Part shown: positions 1 to 9,177 of the stretch, one piece after another
How positions within the stretch are numbered: position 1 is the first letter of the stretch
How the letters are laid out: each line of letters begins with the position of its first letter
Assembly: GCA_023382975.1 (NCBI GenBank)
Contig: JAHDXO010000005.1
Coordinates: forward strand, 1-44,875
Length of the DNA: 44,875 bases
DNA from: Pirellulaceae bacterium
GTDB taxonomy: Bacteria; Planctomycetota; Planctomycetia; Pirellulales; Pirellulaceae
Direction: 5' to 3'
Program-made: the position numbers and the translations under genes
Notes under the pieces: model-generated
Seen by the model: only the letters and a program-made list of their open reading frames with translations
Database searches by the model: none
Told to the model about the DNA's origin: nothing

Positions 1-430
1 CGATCTAGTCCTCGTTCAAGTAGCCCGGCGCGCTCGGCGGGAGAGAACGGCAGCGCGGGAGAAGGGGCTCGCTGTAGGGTTTTGCTTTTCTACTGGCCGG
101 TTCCGGCCAGCGTTCCCGAGCCTCGAGGGGGCGGCGATCTGCGGGGCCACGAGTTCGAAACGCATTGGGGGCGGGTATCGGGAGGGCAGTTTTCGCTCCG
201 CTGAAGTCGTGCAGTGATCGCGTTCTCGGAGGCCGAAAGAGCACGGATGGCAAAGCCGGAGCACCGATCATGAGCAGCCCGTCTCGTGTTGGGAACCAGC
301 CTGGGGCTGGTTCGCCTCGAGATGCGGCGATGGCAATTCGCATTTCCATCCGTGCCCCGGCTCTGCCATCCGTGCTGTCCTGGACGCGGCCGAGTTGCTG
401 CTGTGCGAAGGGTTGCAAGTTCGACTCGCG
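1..430. repeat. Long direct repeat, copy A (left edge)
   Basis: This stretch aligns base for base, with scattered substitutions and very few indels, to 3606-4036 in the same orientation. The first ~125 bases differ at only a couple of positions, and divergence grows towards the right end. It begins at base 1, so it may extend beyond the window. Open frames on either strand are not conserved between copies in the way a protein would be. Inside is a short palindrome, CCAGCC-TGG-GGCTGG, near 299-313, and the phrase around CACGGATGGCA occurs more than once. No transposase or typical IS ends are visible. It is most simply a dispersed noncoding repeat family. Confidence 0.85.
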
Positions 431-636
431 CTGGGCGCCCGCGAGCCACTCTTGGCTTCCTGGACTCTGCGTGGCACGTCGTGTTTCGTGCCATTTCGCC
501 CCCGCCCAAGACGTCGGACGCGGCGCCGACCCAGATTCCGCTTCTGCCGTTCGTGGGCTCGAAGGTGATTGTTCCTTGGCTCGAGTTTTCGTAAAATGCC
601 ACCATCCCAGGGCGATCATCCGCAGGAGCCAACGCT
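431..636. other. Intergenic stretch upstream of the antitoxin gene
   Basis: No gene is supported between the end of repeat copy A and the antitoxin start. The right end holds the probable promoter at 569-597 and a ribosome binding site AGGAG at 624-628. Confidence 0.6.
569..597 (+). promoter_or_regulatory. Candidate sigma-70 promoter for the antitoxin gene
   Basis: TTGTTC at 569-574 is followed, after exactly 17 bases, by TAAAAT at 592-597. The -10 box matches consensus at 5 of 6 positions; the -35 box only at 3 of 6. Transcription would start near 604, about 33 bases before the ATG at 637. Confidence 0.45.
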
Positions 637-864
637 ATGACGACGATTGAGTTGATCCAGGCCGAGATCGGCAGGATTCCCGAGGAACACCTGAGCGAGC
701 TGTACGGCGTCATCCGGGATTTCACGGCATCGAAGTCCGCCTCCCCTCGGCCTGGCATCATGGCGAGACTTCGGGAGGTCCAGATTGAAGCCCCGGCTGA
801 TTTTGCGGCCAACCTAGACCTCTACCTGAGCGGAGAAAAGAGTGTCGGCGACAACATTCATTGA
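637..864 (+). CDS. Antitoxin of a PIN-type toxin-antitoxin pair
   Basis: A 75-residue acidic protein. The N-terminal half (TTIELIQAEIGRIPEEHLSEL) is helical. The C-terminal half contains the phrase FAANLDLYLSGEKSV, which I recognise from small antitoxins found in front of PIN-domain toxins, especially in cyanobacteria and other environmental bacteria. The ATG at 637 has AGGAG at 624-628 and a plausible promoter at 569-597. The end of the gene overlaps the GTG start of the toxin reading frame (842), the usual translationally coupled arrangement. The family normally binds its toxin and represses its own operon. Here the partner toxin is broken, so the antitoxin is effectively an orphan. Family assignment is from memory of the motif; the antitoxin role is an inference from that and from the gene order. 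Confidence 0.7.
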   Translation: MTTIELIQAEIGRIPEEHLSELYGVIRDFTASKSASPRPGIMARLREVQIEAPADFAANLDLYLSGEKSVGDNIH

Positions 865-1081
865 CACGCTGTTCGTCGTCGCCTTGATTAACCAACGCGA
901 CCAGTACCACGGGCGGGCTGCCGAGCTGGCGGCATCCCACGACGGGCAGCGGGGTGGTGGGCAGGGGATGTCCGCCGACGTAGCGACGAACGTGAAACTC
1001 CCACGGACAAGCCGTGGGCATCCCATGGTCAAGTCCGCGACAAACTCTCGACAGTTACTTCTCGAACGGCGCGTTACCTGA
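842..1081 (+). pseudogene. Truncated PIN-domain (VapC-like) toxin
   Basis: The GTG at 842 opens a frame beginning SATTFIDTLFVVALINQRDQ, the first strand and helix of a PIN ribonuclease with its first acidic active-site residue (Asp in FIDT). PIN-like sequence continues to about 949 (...AAELAASHDGQ) and then stops resembling the family. The remaining ~40 codons to the stop at 1081 are low-complexity and unrelated. The central and C-terminal acidic residues of the PIN active site are therefore absent, leaving about 35 residues of a protein normally near 130-140. The break lies just before a hairpin at 1000-1018, which suggests insertion and deletion of another element. Loss of function is very likely. 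Confidence 0.65.
1000..1018. repeat. Perfect 7-bp hairpin at the toxin break
   Basis: CCCACGG (1000-1006), loop ACAAG, CCGTGGG (1012-1018), preceded by GTGAAACT and followed by CATCCCATGG. Short subterminal hairpins of this kind are typical of IS200/IS605-family ends, but no tnpA or tnpB is present, so an element remnant is only an inference. There is no T-run, so a terminator is unlikely. Confidence 0.4.
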
Positions 1082-1647
1082 CAGAACCTGTGTCAAATAA
1101 CGCGTGAGCCGCAGGTGGGGAAAGCCATTCTAAGCCCTGATCGCAAAACGCCTTGCGACATCGACGACCTGCGCGTTATCCGGCACCGAACCGGCAAATA
1201 ACTCCGCCCGCTGGCCGACTGTCAAATATCCCCGCAAAGCCCCATCGCGTTGTTTGACACCCGGTTGCCCGAATATCCCGCCCGCACCGTTCTGGCCACG
1301 ATCACCGGGAAATCGCGGGAAATCCCGCACTCTGGTACTTGACTTCCGCACCCAAGGCTGGTTACCGTGCTGTGGTGCGGACGGTGCCGTGGTAAACAAA
1401 GTCCATCGCCGCATCAGCGCCGCGGCTGGAGTCCAACTACTTTCTATCCCGCAGGCTCCCGGAAAACGTGCCTCCCGACGCAGAGGCAATTCTCCGGGAG
1501 CCAGCGGGAATGAAACCTCCACGTTGTTTTATGTCACAGCGTACACCCAGCACCGTTGCCAGGAACAACACCACCAACTTGGACCGAATCACAGGCTGTC
1601 ACCGCATTTGTCGCCATCATGACACGCTTCTTGGAAGGAGAAAGGCC
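1082..1647. other. Noncoding stretch before the TIR gene
   Basis: I recognise no gene in these ~570 bases. They contain a palindrome GCGGGA-AA-TCCCGC at 1315-1328 inside a direct repeat of GGGAAATC, and the word TGTCAAATA occurs twice (near 1091 and 1220). An open frame on the minus strand (1522-1130) shows no family resemblance or ribosome binding site. The right end holds the ribosome binding site of the TIR gene (GGAAGGAG, 1633-1640). The stretch probably contains that gene's promoter and debris from earlier insertions. Confidence 0.5.
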
Positions 1648-3429
1648 ATGTCACGCGTCTTCATTTCGCATTCTGCACTCGACAAGACGTTTGCTCGCCT
1701 GCTGGCGAGCGACTTGAAATCCAACGGCCACGAACCTTGGCTCGATGAATGGGAAATAAGAGTTGGCGAGTGCATCCTCACGAAAATAGACCGTGGCATC
1801 GAAGACTCTGAATTCGTCATCGTTGTTCTATCAAAGCACTCCGTCGAATCAGGCTGGGTAGAGAAGGAATGGAAAACCAAGTACTGGTCGGAAATCAGGT
1901 CGGGCAAGACGCTAGTGCTACCGGTCCTAATCGAGGACTGCAAGTTGCCGACCATCCTCAGCACCAAGAAGTACGCAGATTTCAGACAAGGATATCCAGT
2001 TGCCTTCGCTGACCTTGTGGCTGCAATGGACGCCGCGAGCATCACCGATGAGGGAACATCCCACGCCCCGACCAAATCGAATGACTTCGACTACTACTGG
2101 CACCGTGGCGTACAAGAGTACTTCGGGCACACGTTACATCTGACTTTTGTTAAGTACACCAATGCGAGCATTGTGTTCAAGGATAGCATTCTTGGCAATA
2201 TGCGTGACTGCGGCGTCCAGAACTACATGATCTTCGAACTCTTTTCTGAGTGGGACATTCTGATTCGTCACTGGTCCACGGAGCAGCAGGCCGCCAACCT
2301 AGTCGCATGCCTTGAAAAGAACATCGACGTGCAACGTACCGATCCGCTGTCCGTTACTCGTATGCACCACATTTACGAAGTTGGCGAACACTATCCGAGT
2401 GCTGAGGAAATGAAGGGCACGGTTGACGAAATTGGCCTTGCGCCGTTGAAGGACATACAGGCCAAGAAAGAACGTAGCGAATACTTCCAAGTCGCTCGCC
2501 AGAAAGGCATTCTGCTTAGGGACAAGATATCCTTTGATCCTCACAAGCTTCAGTTCTACATTGTGGTCAGATCGCTGAAACGTCCTAGCGCTCAGTTGGT
2601 GACGATCCTGCTCAAGCAACTGGAACGGTGCAAGCCGATCGTTAGCAAGACCCTCTACCTGACCTTCGGTACATCAATTCGCATGGTGTTAAAGGGGCAG
2701 ACGGACAAGTTCTACTGCGTGTCCGAGCTTCTAACGGAACTTGCGTCGAGCTTTCAAGGAGCGGCGATTGATGCTTCTACCGAAACGGTGCTCGTGGCAA
2801 ACGGCAACGTGCGTGTCAACAACACATTCGACTTCGACCGCGCTGAGGAGGCCTTGACGGAAAAGGGATTTGAGAAACTGGCGGCCTCAGTAGGAATAGA
2901 CCCCACTATCAGTCTCAGCGTTAAGTATGAGCTAAAGGCAAAGTATCATCGCGTGCTCGGGCTCTTACTCATGGACGGCGACGGCGTGTTGACAAACTTG
3001 CTGAGCGCGCGGTTGGCAAATGATCCGTCTTACATCAAGAGAATAAAGGACTACTTTCCACAGTTCGAGGAACTGATGCAAAGGAATCTGCAACGAATGA
3101 TCCGTAAAGAGTATGGCAATAACTGGCAGGAAATGTTGGATGCGGTCAAGGACGCGGTTGGCATCAAGAAAGACATTAAAGCGGACAAATTAACGCTGGG
3201 GGATTTGTGCCAGGTCTTTAGGCACGTGGCACTGGAGAAGCATATCGTCGAGCTTGGCGACACCAGCGAGGCGCAGTTCAAGGAAATCATGGACCAATTG
3301 CCTGAGTTCCGGAACAGGCTTGCACACACAGGCGCCTCGTTGAAGGGCTGGGAGGAGCTGTTTGACTTCTGCTGTAGGTTTGTTCCGATACGCCGGAGGT
3401 TTCAAACGTACTTCGAATCGTTGTCGTAA
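1648..3429 (+). CDS. TIR-domain protein with C-terminal HEPN-like motif; putative immune effector
   Basis: A 593-residue cytoplasmic protein. Residues 1-130 are a TIR domain: box 1 is RVFISHSALD, then WLDEWEIRVGE, then a core strand FVIVVLSKHS followed by WVEKEW. Glu74 occupies the position of the catalytic glutamate of NAD-cleaving TIR enzymes. Residues ~150-240 and ~300-375 look like two related alpha+beta segments (compare NYMIFELFSEWDILIRHWS with TLYLTFGTSIRMVLKG), possibly a sensor. The C-terminal ~100 residues are helical and end with FRNRLAHTG, an RxxxxH motif (Arg555, His560) typical of HEPN ribonucleases. The ATG at 1648 has GGAAGGAG seven bases upstream; an in-frame extension to 1468 lacks these signals. 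GC is about 50% in sampled lines, lower than neighbouring genes, and the gene lies between direct repeats. Both fit transfer. Defence function is inferred. Confidence 0.8.
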   Translation: MSRVFISHSALDKTFARLLASDLKSNGHEPWLDEWEIRVGECILTKIDRGIEDSEFVIVVLSKHSVESGWVEKEWKTKYWSEIRSGKTLVLPVLIEDCKLPTILSTKKYADFRQGYPVAFADLVAAMDAASITDEGTSHAPTKSNDFDYYWHRGVQEYFGHTLHLTFVKYTNASIVFKDSILGNMRDCGVQNYMIFELFSEWDILIRHWSTEQQAANLVACLEKNIDVQRTDPLSVTRMHHIYEVGEHYPSAEEMKGTVDEIGLAPLKDIQAKKERSEYFQVARQKGILLRDKISFDPHKLQFYIVVRSLKRPSAQLVTILLKQLERCKPIVSKTLYLTFGTSIRMVLKGQTDKFYCVSELLTELASSFQGAAIDASTETVLVANGNVRVNNTFDFDRAEEALTEKGFEKLAASVGIDPTISLSVKYELKAKYHRVLGLLLMDGDGVLTNLLSARLANDPSYIKRIKDYFPQFEELMQRNLQRMIRKEYGNNWQEMLDAVKDAVGIKKDIKADKLTLGDLCQVFRHVALEKHIVELGDTSEAQFKEIMDQLPEFRNRLAHTGASLKGWEELFDFCCRFVPIRRRFQTYFESLS

Positions 3430-3605
3430 TCTAAGATAGCTTCCCAGGAACTCTCCTGACTCGCCGCGATAGCGGAGCCGCAAACGTGCGGCCATCGCAT
3501 CAAGAACTAATGAATGATTTGATCGTGCGGTGATCAGGGAGGGGACGTTTCGGGGGAGAGAGACGTTGTCGCGAGAAAGAGGTTGCGGGGCGGTAGACTC
3601 CGCCA
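3430..3605. other. Intergenic segment after the TIR gene
   Basis: No gene. Two perfect hairpins lie here: GCCGCA-AACG-TGCGGC at 3477-3492 and GGCGG-TAGACT-CCGCC at 3589-3604. The second ends immediately before the start of repeat copy B. Neither is followed by a T-run. Confidence 0.5.
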
Positions 3606-4036
3606 CGATCTAGTCCTCGTTCAAGTAGCCCGGCGCGCTCGGCGGGAAAGAACGGCAGCGCGGGAGAAGGGGCTCGCTGTAGGGTTTTGCATTTCTACTG
3701 GCCGGTTCCGGCCAGCGTTCCCGAGCCTCGAAAGGGCGGCAGGCAGCGGGGCACCGAGTTCGAAGCGTAATGGGCTCGCGTATCGGGAGGGCAGTTCCGT
3801 GTTGCGCTGAAGTCGTGCAGTGATCGCATTCTCGAAGGCTAGAACCGCACGGACGGCAAGGCCGGAGCACCGATCATGAGCAGCCCGTCTCGTGTTGGGA
3901 ACGAGCCTGGGGCTGGTCCGCCGCGCGATGCGGCGATGGCGATCCGCATTTCCATCCGTGCCTCGGCTCTGCCATCCGTGCTGTCCTAAGAGCGGCCGGG
4001 TTGCTGCTGTGCGAACGGTCGCGGATTTGACTCGCG
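3606..4036. repeat. Long direct repeat, copy B
   Basis: Same orientation and near-equal length as copy A (1-430). Similarity begins at CGATCTAGTCC and ends near GACTCGCG at 4036, only 15 bases before the stop codon of the convergent beta-helix gene. The two copies bracket the antitoxin/toxin remnant and the TIR gene. Deletion between them by homologous recombination would remove the whole ~3.6 kb segment. Confidence 0.85.
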
Positions 4037-4051
4037 TTCGGCGGGGCTGCG

Positions 4052-6724
4052 TCATTCGCGGTTCAACGACAAGGAAAAGTTGTCCAGGTAGAAGGCCGTC
4101 GTATCGGTGGCCAGGCTGGTGAAGCCCGCCCAGGTCAACTGGTTGAAGGCCGGGCTGGCACTGGGCAGATCGGTGAACACTTGCGGCGATTGTCCGGTTG
4201 GCGTGACGCGCAGCGCCCAGCGAGTCTCGGATTCGCTGCTCAGCGTGGCAGCGATCTCGAAGCGAATCCAGTGGCCGGTCGGCACGTCCATTCGCGGCTG
4301 GCCTGCCAGCAGCAGGCGGCCGTCGCGGATCTGGAATTGGGGGCCGGTCCGGTAGGGCGTGCTGCTCCAGTCTCGCCATTCGAACTGGACGATGGCGCCT
4401 GGTTCCACTCGCAGATCAAAGCTGTTGCGGACTTGGCCCGCCTGATACTTCAGGCTGCTGAACATCAGATGCGGGTTGTAGCTGTGCTCCAATCCCGGGG
4501 CGTCGGCGACCTTCAAGCTGTGACGGCCTGAGGCCGCGGTTTCGTCCGTCACGGTGATCGAATCGCCCTTGTTCTCGACGCGGATTTCGATACCGGTCGG
4601 AGCTTGCCCGACTGTATCGGTTTCGAAATCGGTGCGGATCGACAACGGAGGCGGATCGGGCGCGATCTCCAGCGGCGGGTAGGTCACCGCGTCGGCCTTG
4701 GCTCGCCAGGCATCGCCGCGAACACCGGCCTGCGCGGGATCGAAGGGGCGGAAGCCCAATCCGATGGCCGGCGAATCGGGGGCCAAACGGAAATCGCCGC
4801 TGGACGGATTGGCGAGTTTCGGATCGGCGACGATCGAACCGGTTTCGTGGCCGGCTTGCTGCCAATCCTCGAGCGACTTGCCCAGGAACTCGACCTTGCC
4901 GCCGGCCGCATTCCAGTAGCAGTTGTTGCGGCTTTCGTGCTTCAGACGGTCCCACGGCCCGCTGAGCAGCACGCCCGTGTCGTAGTACACGATGTTGTTC
5001 TCGAAGGTGAACGACAGATGCTCTTCGACCCGCGTCGCCTGGACCTGATACAGTTTGCTGAACGCGAGGATGTTGTTGCGGATCACGTTCTCGCGGCCGT
5101 AGTGCTGGTGGAAGCCGCCGGTTTTGACTCGGTACACCAAGTTGTTTTCGAACAGGATCCCCGAACTGCCTTCGTCGGTGTACAATCCCCAGCCGCCGTA
5201 CGAGTAGGCATAGATGTCGTGGAACACGTTGTTGCGCACCACGGTGCCTTGGGACGGGCCGAGCGTATAGATGCCTCCCATGTCGCTCAGCACGCCCCAG
5301 CCGATGTGATGAACGCGGTTGAATTCGATCGTGTTCCGCTTGGCCAGACTCTCCCCGTAGCCCCATCGCCAGCCCGCCGAGATGCCGGTGTAGAACAGAT
5401 CGGCGATATCGTTGTGCGTGACCCGGTTGTCGCTGCTCTGCCCGATCCAGACGCCGACGGCGCAGGGGAAGATGTAGCCGCCGTGGCGGATGATGTTGTT
5501 GTCCACGGTGATCCGTGCCGTTCGTTCGGCTTCGTTGGCCGCAATTCCAGCCTCGCCGATCCGCACGCCGCCGGCGCCGAAATCGTGCAGGTACGAATTC
5601 TGAAGCGTGCAGTCGAAACAACCCTTGCGGAACCAGACGACGTACGTTCCCACATGGCCGATTTCGCAATCGCGGATCGTCACATGCCGCGCGCCGTCGA
5701 CCATGACGACGGCTTCGATCGGCGATGCGGCTTGCGCCGGCTCGAATCCGCCGGGGGGCGTCTGCCACTGCGAGTGCTGAAACGCCAGCCCTTCGAACGT
5801 GACATGTTCGACGAACTTGCCCGCCGCCGCGTCGCCTTGCAGCACCAAGAAACGGTCGATGACCGGGGCCACGACGCGAACCGCGGTCATATCCTGACCC
5901 GGCAGCGGCTTGTAGTAGAGCGTTCCGTCGCGTTGGAGGAACCACTCGCCGGGTGAGTCCAGCGCGGCGAGGAAGTTTTCCAGGTGATAGTGTGAGTTGC
6001 GTCGCCACGGATTCCAGGGCTTCATGCCCTCGCCGCTGGTGACGATCGCTTGCTGCTGGTGGTCGAGCCGGTCGGGAAAGCGGCGAGTGTTGTCCCAATT
6101 GTGATAGACCACCAGATTCATGTCTCGCAACGCTGCTTCGTCCAGTTCCGCGATCACCGCGAAATCGTCCGGCCGCATGGTCAACGTCTGCTGGGCGCGC
6201 CGCGGCCGACGCCCTGCCTGATCGTCCAGGTTCTGCTCGCGGACGTCCTGGATATAGAAGTAGAACTTGTTCGGCTCGCGTGCCCGCGTCGCCCGCTTGC
6301 TGTCGACAAACAGTTGCTCGAAATACCAGCGGCCCTCGGCCACTTCGGGAACATGCGTTTTCCACAATCCGTTTTCGCCCGGCTGCCAGCCGCGGATTTC
6401 GCGTCCGCCGGAGAACACGGGCCGAGCCCCCTCGGCCGCCTGGTAGACGACCGGGGAATCCGCCGAGCCGCTGTCCTGCGGCTCCAGCACCAACGGCTCG
6501 ATCAGTTGATACCGTCCGTCGCTCACGATGACTCGCACCGGGCCGTCGAGCGGTCCCGCCGCCTTACGCTCGCGCACCGCGTCGCGAGCCCGCGTCAACG
6601 TGGCGAACGGCGCCTCGCGCGTGCCAGCCGCTTGGTCATCTCCTGCGGGGGAGACAAAGAAATCGGTTGCCGCGGCGGACGAGGCGAGCAGCAGCGAACT
6701 CAGGAGCGCAGTCAAGCATTTCAT
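4052..6724 (-). CDS. Secreted right-handed beta-helix protein, GH141-like
   Basis: An 890-residue protein with a clear Sec signal peptide ([19 protein letters not shown]) and mature start [11 protein letters not shown]. The N-terminal ~100 residues, with the pattern [18 protein letters not shown] and a later [11 protein letters not shown], match the opening of parallel beta-helix enzymes such as GH141 (described members act on fucosyl or xylan linkages) and DUF1565 proteins. Residues ~300-620 contain many short N-rich turns ([39 protein letters not shown]) that form the coils of the helix. The last ~190 residues look like a jelly-roll carbohydrate-binding or laminin-G-like module, beginning near [12 protein letters not shown]. 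The likely role is degradation of a complex polysaccharide outside the cytoplasm. The substrate cannot be deduced, and a pectate-lyase-like function remains possible. It is transcribed alone, towards repeat copy B. Confidence 0.75.
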   Translation of the reverse strand: MKCLTALLSSLLLASSAAATDFFVSPAGDDQAAGTREAPFATLTRARDAVRERKAAGPLDGPVRVIVSDGRYQLIEPLVLEPQDSGSADSPVVYQAAEGARPVFSGGREIRGWQPGENGLWKTHVPEVAEGRWYFEQLFVDSKRATRAREPNKFYFYIQDVREQNLDDQAGRRPRRAQQTLTMRPDDFAVIAELDEAALRDMNLVVYHNWDNTRRFPDRLDHQQQAIVTSGEGMKPWNPWRRNSHYHLENFLAALDSPGEWFLQRDGTLYYKPLPGQDMTAVRVVAPVIDRFLVLQGDAAAGKFVEHVTFEGLAFQHSQWQTPPGGFEPAQAASPIEAVVMVDGARHVTIRDCEIGHVGTYVVWFRKGCFDCTLQNSYLHDFGAGGVRIGEAGIAANEAERTARITVDNNIIRHGGYIFPCAVGVWIGQSSDNRVTHNDIADLFYTGISAGWRWGYGESLAKRNTIEFNRVHHIGWGVLSDMGGIYTLGPSQGTVVRNNVFHDIYAYSYGGWGLYTDEGSSGILFENNLVYRVKTGGFHQHYGRENVIRNNILAFSKLYQVQATRVEEHLSFTFENNIVYYDTGVLLSGPWDRLKHESRNNCYWNAAGGKVEFLGKSLEDWQQAGHETGSIVADPKLANPSSGDFRLAPDSPAIGLGFRPFDPAQAGVRGDAWRAKADAVTYPPLEIAPDPPPLSIRTDFETDTVGQAPTGIEIRVENKGDSITVTDETAASGRHSLKVADAPGLEHSYNPHLMFSSLKYQAGQVRNSFDLRVEPGAIVQFEWRDWSSTPYRTGPQFQIRDGRLLLAGQPRMDVPTGHWIRFEIAATLSSESETRWALRVTPTGQSPQVFTDLPSASPAFNQLTWAGFTSLATDTTAFYLDNFSLSLNRE

Positions 6725-7104
6725 GAGATTCTCCTAGCAGGCGAATGTGGCGGGACTCGGTGACGCGAGGCACCCTGGCAGGCGCAATACCCCGGATTAT
6801 TCACGGGATCGCGTTGTAGCACAGGCAGCTTGCCTGTGTTCCCCAAATACAGGCTGGCAGCCTGTACTACGGCCCCGCGGAGCAATTCGCGAATAATCCA
6901 CAATACCGGACGCCATGATGGCCGGCCTGCGTGGGGCTGTCAAGGCGAGCAACCGCTCACCGTTTCGCAGGCCGGATGGTGCGCCGAACTGGAAACTCGC
7001 TTCGGTTTGCTGGCAGAACGGCGTGCAAGCCAACGGCGGCTGATGTACGATGGGGCGGCAATCGGTCCTGTTTTGGGAATCGTCACTGGACTCGGGAGAA
7101 CTCG
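6725..7104. other. Divergent intergenic region between beta-helix gene and rdgB
   Basis: No gene is supported in these 380 bases. The left third holds a symmetrical palindromic element (6794-6899). The right end has the ribosome binding site GGGAGA before the rdgB start. Promoters for both flanking genes should lie here, but I could not assign them with confidence. Confidence 0.5.
6794..6899. repeat. Palindromic element with GTAGYACAGGC cores
   Basis: The outer arms are GGATTATTC (6794-6802) and GAATAATCC (6891-6899). Inside lie two smaller palindromes, ACAGGCAGCTTGCCTGT (6821-6837) and ACAGGCTGGCAGCCTGT (6849-6865), each next to GTAG or its complement CTAC. The whole is roughly symmetrical over ~106 bases. 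Its core recurs at 34571-34585 and, degenerate, at 43927-43949, so it is a dispersed REP- or MITE-like family in intergenic DNA. Confidence 0.7.
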
Positions 7105-7722
7105 ATGGCGGAAAGCTTGCCCACGATCGTTTTGGCCAGCCGCAACCGGAAGAAGTTGCGGGAGATGGCCGACCAATTGACATGCTACCGGCTGCAACTG
7201 ATTTCGGCGGCCGATCTGCCGCACGTGCCGGACGTCGAAGAGGGGGCGCACAGCTTTGCCGAAAACGCGGCGCTGAAAGCCGCATCGGTGGCACGTGCGA
7301 CGGGCCACTGGTCGCTGGGCGATGACAGCGGCCTGGAAGTCGACGCGTTGAACGGCGCGCCGGGAGTGCTTTCGTCGCGCTACGCAGGTTCGAATGCGGC
7401 CGATGGCGACAACAATCGGAAACTGCTCGAACAGTTGGCCGACGTTCCCGACCAGCAGCGCACGGCGCGGTTCGTTTGCTACTTGGCCGTCGCCGACCCG
7501 GACGGAACGATCCGGTTGCAAGTGGACGGCGTCTGCCGAGGCCGGATCATCCAGGCGGACCGGGGTGGCGGCGGCTTCGGTTATGATCCGCTGTTTCTGA
7601 TCCCCGAATACCACCGGACGTTTGGCGAATTGTCGCCGGTGGTCAAGAGCGTGCTGAGCCACCGTGCCCGGGCGTTCCAGCGGTTGCTTCCCCAGTTGGT
7701 CGCGCTGCTTCGTTCCTCTTGA
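7105..7722 (+). CDS. rdgB: XTP/dITP diphosphatase (RdgB/HAM1 family)
   Basis: A 205-residue protein, close to the usual ~200 of the family. It hydrolyses non-canonical purine triphosphates (XTP, dITP, ITP) to monophosphates plus pyrophosphate and so keeps them out of DNA and RNA. The N-terminal phosphate-binding signature is present as [12 protein letters not shown]. The metal and base-recognition segments are present as [23 protein letters not shown] and [11 protein letters not shown], and the C-terminal SHRARAFQ is typical. The ATG at 7105 follows GGGAGA. A longer in-frame start at 6931 would add unrelated sequence. The gene lies 19 bases upstream of the symporter gene and is probably cotranscribed with it. 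Confidence 0.93.
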   Translation: MAESLPTIVLASRNRKKLREMADQLTCYRLQLISAADLPHVPDVEEGAHSFAENAALKAASVARATGHWSLGDDSGLEVDALNGAPGVLSSRYAGSNAADGDNNRKLLEQLADVPDQQRTARFVCYLAVADPDGTIRLQVDGVCRGRIIQADRGGGGFGYDPLFLIPEYHRTFGELSPVVKSVLSHRARAFQRLLPQLVALLRSS

Positions 7723-7741
7723 ATCCAGGAGCCCCCTGCGC

Positions 7742-9133
7742 ATGGATTTCGCGAAGTTTGCCGACCTGTTGGCTCGGTACGTCGATCAGGCATCCACGGT
7801 TGTCTGGGGACCGTTTCTGCTGATCCCGTTGCTACTGGCCACCGGCTTGTTCCTGACGATCCGGCTCCGAGGACTGCAATTCCGCCAGCTTGGCGCGGCC
7901 TTGCATCTGGCATTCGTCGTCCGATGCGAAAAGGAAGGCAGCGGCGACATCTCGCACTTCCAGGCTTTGATGACAGCGATGTCGGCCACTGTCGGCACGG
8001 GCAACATTGTCGGAGTGGCGACCGCCATCGCCGCGGGCGGTCCCGGGGCGCTGTTCTGGATGTGGATGACGGGTTTGGTCGGCATGGCCACGAAGTACTC
8101 CGAGGCGCTGCTGTCCGTCAAATACCGCCGCACGAATTCCGACGGCACTCAGGCTGGCGGACCCATGTACTATCTGTGCGATGGCATCCGCTGGCGTCCG
8201 TTGGGCCGGGTGCTGGGCGGGGCGTTCGCAGTGTTCACGGCGGCAGCGGCCTTCGGCATCGGCAACATGGCTCAATCCAATTCCGTGGCCGCCGCCATGC
8301 AGAATGCTGCCGGTGTGCCCGTGTGGGTCAGCGGACTGATCATCGCCGGATCGCTGGCGGCCGTGACACTGGGCGGTATCCGCTGGATCGGCCGTTTCAC
8401 CGGATTGTTCGTGCCCGTGATGATCCTGCTGTACATGGCCGGGTCCGCGTGGATTCTGGTGCGCTACATGGACCGGATTCCCGCCACCTTCGCCCTGATC
8501 TTCGAGTCGGCGTTTACTGGCAGTGCGGCAGTCGGCGGGTTCCTGGGCGCCGGCGTGATCCAGGCGATGCGGTTCGGCGTGGCTCGCGGCATCTTCTCGA
8601 ACGAATCGGGACTCGGCTCGGCCGGCATCGCCGCCGCGGCGGCGCACACGGCTCATCCGGTTCGCCAGGCACTGGTGTCGATGACGCAGACATTCATCGA
8701 CACGCTGGTCGTCTGCACGATGACGGGGTTATGCATCCTGGCGACCGGGGTATGGCAGACCGGCTTGGCGGGCACGGCACTGACGCAACAGGCGTTCGAA
8801 ACCGGACTGCCGGGCCAATGGGGCTCGTGGATCGTCTCGATCAGCCTGGTGATGTTCGCCTTCTCGACGATCATCGGCTGGAGCTATTACGGCGACCGCA
8901 GTGTCGAGTACCTGTTGGGACCGCGAGCCGTGATCGGCTACCGGCTGCTATTTCTGGTCGCGGCATACGGCGGCGCCGTGTACAGCCTGGAGTTCGTGTG
9001 GACGCTGAGCGATCTGTTGAACGGTCTGATGGCCTTGCCGAACCTGGTCGGGCTGATCTTGCTAAGCGGCGTGGTCGTCCGAGAGACGAGCGGGTACTTC
9101 AAAAAGCTTGCACCTGCGGATATCCACAGGTAG
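7742..9133 (+). CDS. Sodium:alanine/amino-acid symporter (AgcS family)
   Basis: A 463-residue integral membrane protein of the alanine or glycine:cation symporter family. The first helix region ([19 protein letters not shown]) is followed by [11 protein letters not shown]. The family's signature is present as [22 protein letters not shown], and a second typical motif is AGGPMYYL. A later segment, [19 protein letters not shown], is a further hallmark containing substrate/ion-site residues. About ten or eleven transmembrane helices can be traced. The ATG at 7742 follows a CAGGAG-type site 19 bases after rdgB. It should import alanine, glycine or a similar small amino acid with sodium; the exact substrate is not deducible. 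The downstream oxidoreductase gene starts 44 bases later on the same strand. Confidence 0.92.
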   Translation: MDFAKFADLLARYVDQASTVVWGPFLLIPLLLATGLFLTIRLRGLQFRQLGAALHLAFVVRCEKEGSGDISHFQALMTAMSATVGTGNIVGVATAIAAGGPGALFWMWMTGLVGMATKYSEALLSVKYRRTNSDGTQAGGPMYYLCDGIRWRPLGRVLGGAFAVFTAAAAFGIGNMAQSNSVAAAMQNAAGVPVWVSGLIIAGSLAAVTLGGIRWIGRFTGLFVPVMILLYMAGSAWILVRYMDRIPATFALIFESAFTGSAAVGGFLGAGVIQAMRFGVARGIFSNESGLGSAGIAAAAAHTAHPVRQALVSMTQTFIDTLVVCTMTGLCILATGVWQTGLAGTALTQQAFETGLPGQWGSWIVSISLVMFAFSTIIGWSYYGDRSVEYLLGPRAVIGYRLLFLVAAYGGAVYSLEFVWTLSDLLNGLMALPNLVGLILLSGVVVRETSGYFKKLAPADIHR

Positions 9134-9177
9134 ACTGAAGCGAAATGCTCCGCTTAACCAACGCGCAGGAGGATCCG

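Noticed and set aside
5..619. Minus-strand open frame across repeat copy A, also seen in part in copy B
   Set aside because: The two copies do not keep the same frame over their length and the translation is Arg/Pro-rich; treated as repeat DNA, not a gene.
1468..1647. In-frame N-terminal extension of the TIR protein
   Set aside because: The TIR fold begins at SRVFISHS and a GGAAGGAG site precedes ATG 1648; the extension resembles nothing.
1..4036. Composite transposon
   Set aside because: The repeats carry no transposase, no terminal inverted repeats and no target duplication that I can see.
6794..6899. CRISPR-like repeats
   Set aside because: Only two dissimilar palindromes without regular spacers; better explained as a REP or MITE-like element.
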